Source of the DNA: JAKLEX01 sp035327525
Lineage (GTDB): Bacteria; Patescibacteriota; Minisyncoccia; Phycocordibacterales; JAACPR01
DNA: 19,250 nt
Direction of reading: 5' to 3'
NCBI GenBank assembly: GCA_035327525.1
Contig: DAOLDC010000012.1
Span: 1-19,250 of the forward strand
Positions 13,482 to 19,250 of the stretch are shown piece by piece. A program made the translations under genes and the position numbers. The first letter of the stretch is position 1. Each line of letters opens with the position of its first letter. The notes below the pieces were generated by a model. It saw nothing but the letters and a program-made list of their open reading frames with translations. It had not been told where the DNA came from and did no database searches.

Positions 13482-14144
13482 TTATTTAACTTTTTTTATA
13501 AATATAGAAAGATACTGTGGTGGGTTTCCGTTTGCAAGCAACTCATCATCACCTAAGCCCATTGAGCGAAAAAATATGTCCTCAATCAAGTAATTAAAAG
13601 AACACGCTAAAATTCTTTCATTTATATTTTTATTTTCTTTTAAAAAAGACTCTAACAATTTTTTTTGATCGTCTATAATAATATTTTTGGCAATATTCAT
13701 ATCGATTAGGCCAGAATGTGCAACTAAATTTCTCAATATCCTAATTACCATGAATGTTTCTTTATTAAATTTTAAATTTTTTCTATCAAAATTTTCTTTA
13801 TAGAACCTTTCTTCAAAAAAAGCAACTTTATCTTCTAATTTTTTCAAAATCAAATGATCGGGGGTGATTTTAGGATTATTAAAATGATAAAGTAGATCCA
13901 AAATTTGACACATCTGCATAAATTTTAGATCGCCAATTTTTTCATAAATTGCATTTTTAAATAAAAAAATAAAATTTCTGCAATAAAACTTTTTTTGCCA
14001 TTTCAAATTACTGATATTACTAATTATCTTATCTACACACCGATCATTAAAAGTTCTGTTTGTAGATAAACATTTTGAAATGATTTGTAACATAAGTTCC
14101 CCATCATCATTAATTGTTTTATTATCAAAAATTATAGATTTCAT
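13482..14144 (-). CDS. HEPN-like helical protein with RNLVAH motif (possible RNase)
   Basis: The 220-aa protein is predicted helical and Lys/Asn/Phe/Ile-rich. The only motif I can name is FMVIRILRNLVAHSG (131-145), where R138 and H143 fit the Rx4H signature of HEPN ribonucleases and toxins. The rest (for example KFMQMCQILDLLYHFNNPKITPDHLILKK split over 74-102) matches nothing I recognise. Its ATG overlaps the stop of the restriction-modification gene by 4 nt (ATGA), with GGGGGAG 11 nt upstream, so it is translationally coupled to that gene. That coupling suggests a partner or backup effector of the restriction system. Assignment to HEPN rests on one motif and helical character, so it may be another helical family. 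Confidence 0.5.
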   Translation of the reverse strand: MKSIIFDNKTINDDGELMLQIISKCLSTNRTFNDRCVDKIISNISNLKWQKKFYCRNFIFLFKNAIYEKIGDLKFMQMCQILDLLYHFNNPKITPDHLILKKLEDKVAFFEERFYKENFDRKNLKFNKETFMVIRILRNLVAHSGLIDMNIAKNIIIDDQKKLLESFLKENKNINERILACSFNYLIEDIFFRSMGLGDDELLANGNPPQYLSIFIKKVK

Positions 14145-17116
14145 ATACCATCTATCTCCCCCATCACTCTCTCCGTCTCTGCCAAAACCACAATAATTTT
14201 TTGGTAGTGTTCGATGTCATCATTTGATAATTTTCGACCTTTGCGATCTTTCAGCCATTTTTGGGCAGGTTGATAGCCGCCGATGTAGAAATTCCAAGCA
14301 ATTTCTGGAACATTACCAAAATATTGCTCAGAATTTATATAAACATCACCGTTTTTATAAGTTATTTTTTCAATTGTGTCAGATCCACTATTTGGAAAAG
14401 TCGTAATGAAATTGTTAACATTTGAATCAATCATTAAATGTAGGTTTCGTAATTTTTCACCAAATTTTACTAATTGCCAAAATTTGTTTTTGTCAGCAGG
14501 AAAAGGCACCCTTGGAAAATCTATTTTCAAAAACTCTTTGTATTTTTCGCGATAATTTGGTGAATGTAGAACAGCATAAATATAATCCAAAATATTTTCT
14601 GGTGTTGTTTTACCAACAATTTCGTCAATCTTTTTCCAAATTTCCTTGTCTAGGTTTGGGATTTTTTCGTTTTGGTTTGTGTAGAGATAGAGAGGAAAAA
14701 AATAATTTGCTTCCTTACCCTTATTTGATATCACGCACCTATCTCCAACATCTTTAGTTATAAAAACATGATAATAAGATTCGCTAGACAAAATTTTTGT
14801 TGAGATTAATCCTAAATTATCAGACAAAAAATGCTTCATTATTCTTTCTCTTAATCGTTGTATTAATTTATTATCGTAAATAAAATACTTCTTATCAAAG
14901 ATTCTATAATTGTAGATTTTAATATCTTTTGGATCAAAATCTAATTTGATTTCATTTAATGTTTTTTCTAAATCAATAACACTATCCTTAACGAAAATAT
15001 CGTCCTTTCCTGTGGCAACTCCAGCATTTTTATCCATAAAAATATCGTCGATTTTAAAACCTTTTTCATAATCTTTATTTTCAGAAAAATCTTTAGGTAC
15101 AAAGAAATAATGTGGTTCAAAATATTCTATTTTTTTCCAGTTTATATCTGATAAATTACTATTTTCCAAAATATTAAATTTTTGTTCTCTTTTTTCAACA
15201 ATTTCTGAGTAATAACATTCCCCCAAAGCATTTTTATTTGAATTACTTTTTACAAAAATATTTATAGAAACTCCCTGCTTTATATCAAAAACATTCTGAT
15301 CTCCTTTTTTATTTCTTGGGCTTAAATTTAAAATGTAAATTTTGTCAAAAACCTGCAATAAATGTTTTCGCATTTGTCTATGAATGATTCCATCTATAAA
15401 AGAATTATTTGTTATCATTGCAACAATACCGGAATTGTTTTTTTCTACTAAATTTTCAGCAAAACGTATAAATTTTATATAATCATCTGACAGTGGTTGA
15501 ATATTCCTTTCCTTTAATTCTTTTTTATAAACACTTATAAGATTAGTAATATATTCACCCTTATTACTTGAGCTAACTGAATACGGCGGATTTCCAATGA
15601 CGCACATTATTGGATATTTTGATTTTATTTTTGATGCTTCAATTGCCTCTTTGGAAATACTTTCTTGAACACCGACAAATAAACTACCTTCGCCCCATAT
15701 TGATTCTTTTGGCTCCTCAAGTGTGTTGGTCAAATATACTCCCAAGCGATTTGTTAAATCAGTAACTCCTGTATCATGCAATGTCATTCCTAATTTCAAA
15801 TGTGCAATCGTGTACGACGCCATCATCAATTCAAATCCGTGCAATCGTGGTAACAAATCCGATTTTACATATGATTCCCAACGACCATCCTGACCTTTGA
15901 AAGTATTTTTTATATGATGAATTGCTTCGTTCAAAAATGTTCCCGTTCCGGTTGCAATATCTAGAATCTGGACTTTGTGGTATTCTTTTTTTGATTTTAT
16001 TTTTTTGCCGGTTTTTGGATTTGTCTCTGCTTCCTCTAGAGATATTTTTGTATTATCTGCTAGACCTTTTTGGAGTCCAAATTCTGTTTTCAAAATTTCA
16101 TCAACTGCACGAATTATAAATCTGACGACAGGTTGTGGTGTATAAAATACTCCCATGTCCATCTTTTTCTTTGCATCATATTCCTTCAAAAAATCTTCGT
16201 AAAAATGGATGACTGGATCGTGATTTTCTTTTTCTTGACCATAAAAATCGCTGAGTAATTCCTGAATATTTGCGTGAGAAAAAACTTCACATAACTCATC
16301 AACAATATATCTCAGTCTGTCTGGAAATTTGTCACCGGCAATATGATCAAAGAATGATCTCAGAAATGGGTTCGATTTTGGGACAAGGTCTCTGGCTTCT
16401 TGTCGGGAAAAATTATCTGGCGTATCGTCATTGTATCTAGCGGCGAATAGTCCATAAACCAATGTCTGTGCGTACATATCAGCAAATGAATCGTTGTCCA
16501 GGCTGTGAATGAGATTTTCCTTTATGATATTTTTTATGGTAATCAAATCTGAAAAATTATTATTTTCTGATTGCAACATTTCACGAACATTGTCACGAAT
16601 ACGACGGGCTTTTCCTCCCATAATTTGTGCCAAATGTTTTCCTCTTTTTATTTTTTCTTTATGGGTCGAAACAAAATCCAAAATTGTTTGTGATAAAGTA
16701 GAAATATCTTTTTCATCCGATATTGTAAATATTTTTTTGTCTACATTTGCAAGAGAAATATTTTCTCCGTATTTTTGTCCGTTTCTAAAAAAACGAAAAT
16801 CGACATAATCGCTGATTATCAAATTTCCATATCCAAAATATCTGTCAGCTTGATTTGATTTTTCTATTTTATCCAAATCTTCGCCAACCTTTTTTACTTC
16901 AATATACAAAATCGGAATTTTGTTTTTTAGGATAACAAAATCAGGTTTGTTTCCATTTATGGCTTTTTGGTCTTGTTGGGTAAAATAACCGTCTTTTGTT
17001 GGAAAAATTTCCTTTAGGTAATTTTCAAAAGTTGTGCGATATGAGTGCTCAGAACTATTCGGATCAGAATAATACTTGGCAATTTCGGATATATATTTGT
17101 TTGGGTTTTTATCCAT
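14141..17116 (-). CDS. Nuclease-methyltransferase fusion, type ISP/IIG-like restriction-modification enzyme
   Basis: Predicted single-chain restriction-modification enzyme of 991 aa. Domains: a PD-(D/E)xK nuclease with PDFVILK (58-64) and YIEVK (71-75); a helical connector (160-320); an adenine-N6 methyltransferase with MGVFYTPQPVVRFI (321-334), SAM motif ILDIATGTGTFL (384-395) and catalytic NPPY (509-512). After this comes a specificity region (about 690-940) ending in NFYIGGYQPAQKWLKDRKGR and a helix LSNDDIEHYQKI, a pattern I associate with the LlaBIII-type (type ISP) C-terminal domain. No helicase motifs occur between nuclease and methyltransferase, and type ISP enzymes normally have about 1,500 residues. 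It therefore resembles a helicase-less ISP or type IIG enzyme. It overlaps the next gene by 4 nt. An extended -10 lies 12 nt before the ATG. Confidence 0.88.
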   Translation of the reverse strand: MDKNPNKYISEIAKYYSDPNSSEHSYRTTFENYLKEIFPTKDGYFTQQDQKAINGNKPDFVILKNKIPILYIEVKKVGEDLDKIEKSNQADRYFGYGNLIISDYVDFRFFRNGQKYGENISLANVDKKIFTISDEKDISTLSQTILDFVSTHKEKIKRGKHLAQIMGGKARRIRDNVREMLQSENNNFSDLITIKNIIKENLIHSLDNDSFADMYAQTLVYGLFAARYNDDTPDNFSRQEARDLVPKSNPFLRSFFDHIAGDKFPDRLRYIVDELCEVFSHANIQELLSDFYGQEKENHDPVIHFYEDFLKEYDAKKKMDMGVFYTPQPVVRFIIRAVDEILKTEFGLQKGLADNTKISLEEAETNPKTGKKIKSKKEYHKVQILDIATGTGTFLNEAIHHIKNTFKGQDGRWESYVKSDLLPRLHGFELMMASYTIAHLKLGMTLHDTGVTDLTNRLGVYLTNTLEEPKESIWGEGSLFVGVQESISKEAIEASKIKSKYPIMCVIGNPPYSVSSSNKGEYITNLISVYKKELKERNIQPLSDDYIKFIRFAENLVEKNNSGIVAMITNNSFIDGIIHRQMRKHLLQVFDKIYILNLSPRNKKGDQNVFDIKQGVSINIFVKSNSNKNALGECYYSEIVEKREQKFNILENSNLSDINWKKIEYFEPHYFFVPKDFSENKDYEKGFKIDDIFMDKNAGVATGKDDIFVKDSVIDLEKTLNEIKLDFDPKDIKIYNYRIFDKKYFIYDNKLIQRLRERIMKHFLSDNLGLISTKILSSESYYHVFITKDVGDRCVISNKGKEANYFFPLYLYTNQNEKIPNLDKEIWKKIDEIVGKTTPENILDYIYAVLHSPNYREKYKEFLKIDFPRVPFPADKNKFWQLVKFGEKLRNLHLMIDSNVNNFITTFPNSGSDTIEKITYKNGDVYINSEQYFGNVPEIAWNFYIGGYQPAQKWLKDRKGRKLSNDDIEHYQKIIVVLAETERVMGEIDGI

Positions 17117-17128
17117 ATTAATGAACTG

Positions 17129-17137
17129 ATTTTAACA
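17129..17137 (-). promoter_or_regulatory. Extended -10 promoter of the restriction-modification gene
   Basis: The minus strand reads TGTTAAAAT (TGN + TAAAAT, 5/6), ending 12 nt before the ATG at 17116. No SD is present, so the message would be nearly leaderless. Confidence 0.4.
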
Positions 17138-17210
17138 TTTATATAAAAAAGATAAAGAAATCAAGGCGTATTTTGTGCTTTCATATTCTGTAGCGATTAA
17201 AATATTAATC

Positions 17211-17219
17211 TGTGGATAA
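17211..17219. other. DnaA-box match in an AT-rich intergenic region
   Basis: TGTGGATAA is the perfect complement of the DnaA box TTATCCACA. It lies in the 222-nt gap 17117-17338 between the restriction-modification gene and parB, next to the AT-rich stretch 17233-17252. It is the only perfect box seen here; a one-mismatch copy (TGTGGATAT) lies at 18645-18653 upstream of parB. Confidence 0.35.
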
Positions 17220-17221
17220 GA

Positions 17222-17251
17222 TTGACTTTGTGATATAATATATGATATATT
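17222..17251 (+). promoter_or_regulatory. Promoter candidate pointing toward the hairpin at 17279
   Basis: TTGACT (5/6), an 18-nt spacer and TATATT (5/6) on the plus strand predict a start near 17258. About 60 nt further is a strong hairpin. No ORF follows in this direction, so it would make a short RNA if active. Confidence 0.3.
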
Positions 17252-17278
17252 TGTGATGATCGTAAGATCACTAATTTT

Positions 17279-17315
17279 AAAGCTAAGGGGCCCCGCAAGG
17301 GGTCCTTTGTGCTTT
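17279..17315. terminator. Hairpin terminator between parB and the plus-strand promoter candidate
   Basis: AAGGGGCCCC-GCAA-GGGGTCCTTT makes 10 pairs (two G-U) closed by a GNRA tetraloop, extended by an outer AAAGC/GCTTT helix. A/T runs on both sides are short. It lies 24 nt past the parB stop and probably terminates parB; it could also end a plus-strand transcript. Confidence 0.6.
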
Positions 17316-17338
17316 TGGATGAAACATGTTTGTTTTTT

Positions 17339-18571
17339 CTAAATCCCAAACTTATCGAGAGAAAAATTTTCGTCGTCGTTTTCGGTTGAATTTTCGGTTG
17401 ACTGGCTTTCGACTGGTGGATTTTCGACTTCCCATTCAGCATCTTTTTGCTCGACAAAAGTGAGCGGTGTTGCTTTTTCGATTAATTTTTCAGAACTTTC
17501 GGTGTTGTTTGTTACATTGTCGCCACCTATTGTGTCGCCGTTTGTTGCATCGCTTTTTATCTTATCGCCATTTGTCGCGTCACCGATTTGTGATGTAAAA
17601 TGACCTACTTGCTCGCCACCAGTTTGTTGCATATCATCACTCGCCACGTCGTCATTTATAAAATTACTATCATTTTTCATGCCGTCATTTTGCATACTGT
17701 CATTTTTTATTTCAAAACTACCGTCAATTGCGATTGCGTTCATGATTTTGCGCAATTCTTCCTCATTAATATAATCGATTCTGATTCTGCCACCGACTTC
17801 TCTGGGTTCGATATGAACTGGAGCACCCAATCTTTTGCTGGCAACCTCCTCCATATCCATTATGTCAGTTCCAAAAGTACGATCTTTTCTGCGGACTTTG
17901 TCATAGGCGACTTTTCGAGAAATTTTTTCCGCATCACGAACAGTCAATTTTCTCAAAATAATTTCTCTGAACAAAACATTTTGTTCTTCGGGACGATCCG
18001 TCAACATGAGTAGAGATCTAGTGTGTCCTTCGGAAATTTTCTTTTCCATTAGAGCGGTCAGCATTTCCTCGGGCAAAGCCAACATTCTAATTGTGTTGGT
18101 GACATATTCACGACTTTTTCCAACTTTTTTGGCGATTTCTGTGTGCTTGAAACCAAACTGTTCAGCCAATTGATGAAAAGCTCTGGCACGATCTATCGGA
18201 TTCAAATCTTCGCGTTGCAAATTTTCGATAATTGCCAATTCAAGTTTTGTTTTTTCATCATCAGCACTAGAACGAATCAACGCGGGAACTTCTCGCAATC
18301 CAGCAATACGCGATGCACGCAATCGTCTTTCTCCGGCTATCAATTCATATTCCGCTGTAATTCCACCGTCAGCCTTGATTATTTCTTTTCTGGTAACAAC
18401 AAGTGGTTGCAAAACTCCATACATCCGAATAGAATTGGCCAAATCGTTCAGTTTTTCCTGATCAAATTCGCGCCTTGGTTGATATGGGTTCGGATGAACC
18501 TTGTCCACCTCAATAAAAAAAACTGCGTTGTTGTGAAAGGCGGATTTTTCGGTTTTTGAAAATTCTGACAT
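17339..18571 (-). CDS. parB: ParB/Spo0J chromosome-partitioning protein with long acidic tail
   Basis: CTP-dependent DNA-sliding clamp that marks origin-proximal parS sites. Of 410 aa: the N-terminal domain (VHPNPYQPRREF, 25-36; GVLQPLVV, 52-59; AGERRLRAS, 79-87, the CTP-binding box; ENLQREDLNPIDRARAF, 116-132); helix-turn-helix (HTEIAKKVGKSREYVTNTIR, 143-162); a C-terminal dimer-type segment (LGAPVHIEPREVGGRIRI, 248-265). A low-complexity Asn/Asp/Ser/Thr tail (about 285-405), with repeated DATNGD, follows and ends in SLDKFGI. The start at 18571 is used: 15 nt upstream is a -10, and the open frame further upstream is a shadow of tRNA-Leu. No parA is in the window. Confidence 0.95.
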   Translation of the reverse strand: MSEFSKTEKSAFHNNAVFFIEVDKVHPNPYQPRREFDQEKLNDLANSIRMYGVLQPLVVTRKEIIKADGGITAEYELIAGERRLRASRIAGLREVPALIRSSADDEKTKLELAIIENLQREDLNPIDRARAFHQLAEQFGFKHTEIAKKVGKSREYVTNTIRMLALPEEMLTALMEKKISEGHTRSLLMLTDRPEEQNVLFREIILRKLTVRDAEKISRKVAYDKVRRKDRTFGTDIMDMEEVASKRLGAPVHIEPREVGGRIRIDYINEEELRKIMNAIAIDGSFEIKNDSMQNDGMKNDSNFINDDVASDDMQQTGGEQVGHFTSQIGDATNGDKIKSDATNGDTIGGDNVTNNTESSEKLIEKATPLTFVEQKDAEWEVENPPVESQSTENSTENDDENFSLDKFGI

Positions 18572-18586
18572 ATAAAATATGTTTTT

Positions 18587-18592
18587 ATTATA
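18587..18592 (-). promoter_or_regulatory. -10 element of parB
   Basis: A perfect TATAAT on the minus strand ends 15 nt before the ATG at 18571, giving a leader of about 9 nt without an SD. The -35 zone is only T-rich. Its position argues against the upstream in-frame ATG at 18595. Confidence 0.45.
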
Positions 18593-18711
18593 CATTATTT
18601 TGAGATTGATAAAAGTGTAAAAAAGTATTAAACTGTATGACGTCTGTGGATATTGGGATAAATATTCATTTTTAGACAAATTTTTGACACGAAACAAAAT
18701 TTCGAAAAAAA

Positions 18712-18792
18712 GCCGGGGTGGCGGAATGGTAGACGCGCACGACTCAAAATCGTGTGTCGCAAGATGTGAGGGTTCGAGTCCCTCCCCCGGCA
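18712..18792 (+). tRNA. tRNA-Leu (anticodon CAA)
   Basis: The acceptor arms GCCGGGG/CCCCGGC pair perfectly. The anticodon arm is CACGA-CTCAAAA-TCGTG with CAA at 18745-18747. A long class II variable arm follows (GTCGCAAGATGTGA region), then the T arm with TTCGAGT and discriminator A. CCA is not encoded. It reads TTG codons. Loop bases 36-38 are AAA, the feature that MiaA recognises, and miaA begins 94 nt downstream on the same strand. Confidence 0.97.
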
Positions 18793-18885
18793 CAATGATT
18801 TGTGACTCATAAAATGGACATCACAAAATAGGCACTAGTAGGACTTACATGAACGACACAAAATATCTGTGAATTTTTCAAAAAA

Positions 18886-19250
18886 ATGCCAAGTATAAAA
18901 AATAAACACAAACCAAAAATAATAGTAATAGTCGGACCAACATCTTCTGGCAAAAGTGATTTTGCAGTAAAATTGGCAAAAAAAATCGGTGGTGAGATTG
19001 TGTCCGCCGATTCTAGACAAGTTTATAAAGGACTTGATTTGGCTTCAGGAAAAATTACAAAAAAAGAGATGTGTGGTATTCCACATTATATGTTGGATAT
19101 TGTTTCACCAAAAAAAGTTTTTACAGTTTCAGATTTTCAAAAAATTGCATACAAAAAAATTGATGACATTTTGGCGCGTGGCAAAATTCCAATCATTTGC
19201 GGTGGAACGGGTTTTTATGTTCAATCAATCGTCGATGGAATTATTTTGCC
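18886..19250 (+). CDS. miaA: tRNA dimethylallyltransferase, 5' part (runs off the window)
   Basis: Adds an isopentenyl group from DMAPP to A37 of tRNAs reading UNN codons. The first 121 codons are present: a basic start (MPSIKNKHKPK), the P-loop VGPTSSGKSDFA (about 16-27), SADSRQVYKGLDLASGK (about 42-58) with the substrate-binding DSRQ, IPHYMLDIV (about 67-75), and CGGTGFYVQSIVDG (about 104-117). These are the standard MiaA motifs in order. The gene has no stop inside the window. There is no SD before the ATG. The stretch between it and tRNA-Leu shows no other gene. Confidence 0.95.
   Translation, partial: MPSIKNKHKPKIIVIVGPTSSGKSDFAVKLAKKIGGEIVSADSRQVYKGLDLASGKITKKEMCGIPHYMLDIVSPKKVFTVSDFQKIAYKKIDDILARGKIPIICGGTGFYVQSIVDGIIL

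Noticed and set aside
13482..14144. Classical HEPN/MNT toxin-antitoxin pair
   Set aside because: No nucleotidyltransferase with a GSxAxG...DxD pattern lies beside the HEPN-like gene; its neighbours are the restriction fusion and a DUF3800 gene.
12776..17116. Type I, BREX or DISARM system
   Set aside because: No separate HsdR/HsdS, no BrxC/PglZ, and no helicase gene; nuclease and methyltransferase are in one chain.
17322..17331. AAACATGTTT palindrome next to parB as a parS site
   Set aside because: Its half-sites are inverted relative to TGTTTCACGTGAAACA and too short; a 10-bp AT-rich palindrome is expected by chance.
18572..18810. N-terminal extension of parB and a 60-codon frame with GLEPSH / RGRDSNPH patterns
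   Set aside because: Both are shadows of tRNA-Leu. A -10 element lies inside the extension and supports the start at 18571.
1..19250. CRISPR array, prophage, insertion sequence or transposase
   Set aside because: No regularly spaced direct repeats, phage structural genes, or transposase motifs were found on either strand.
1..19250. Recoded UGA (Gly or Trp)
   Set aside because: The frames of recognised proteins contain no internal TGA, and the restriction-modification gene ends with TGA where its domain should end.

Overview
The window looks like chromosome from a streamlined, AT-rich bacterium of the Patescibacteria (CPR) type. This is inferred from compact housekeeping genes, a degenerate membrane-anchored Clp-like protein next to a small multi-TM protein, a shortened DnaX, and a lack of Shine-Dalgarno (SD) sequences before most core genes. 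TGA is used as a stop codon (the restriction-modification gene ends in TGA inside an ATGA overlap), so the Gracilibacteria/Absconditabacteria UGA-Gly code is not in use. No species can be named from the sequence alone.

Layout. 1-3500: tRNA-Gln(TTG), then on the minus strand a hypothetical gene, dnaX, a small transcription unit with a 33-codon ORF, and a single-TM hypothetical gene. The three non-dnaX units are visibly richer in G+C than the core genes, and each has its own promoter candidate, leader hairpin, SD and strong terminator. 3502-9367: a tightly packed minus-strand operon, serS > ftsQ-like > small membrane protein > degenerate Clp-like AAA protein > D,D-carboxypeptidase > dus, with gaps of 2 to about 20 nt or overlaps of 8-11 nt. 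9447-12611: dprA and topA on the plus strand. 12776-17116: an accessory, probably defensive, locus on the minus strand: a 991-aa nuclease-methyltransferase fusion of the type ISP family but without a helicase, a 4-nt-overlapping gene for a HEPN-like Rx4H protein, and a separately promoted DUF3800 gene. 17339-18571: parB with a long low-complexity tail. 18712-19250: tRNA-Leu(CAA) and the 5' part of miaA on the plus strand.

How the genes work together. The serS-dus operon mixes translation (SerS, Dus) with envelope growth and division (FtsQ-like POTRA protein, DacA-like carboxypeptidase) and a membrane-bound Clp relative that has lost its ATPase motifs. dprA/topA handle incoming DNA and supercoiling. 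miaA lies next to a tRNA-Leu whose A36-A37-A38 is a MiaA-type target. The most interesting parts are the restriction-HEPN-DUF3800 locus, the pseudo-AAA Clp protein, the zinc-module-less DnaX, and the G+C-richer single-gene cassettes, one of which (2159-2642) may act mainly as a structured RNA.
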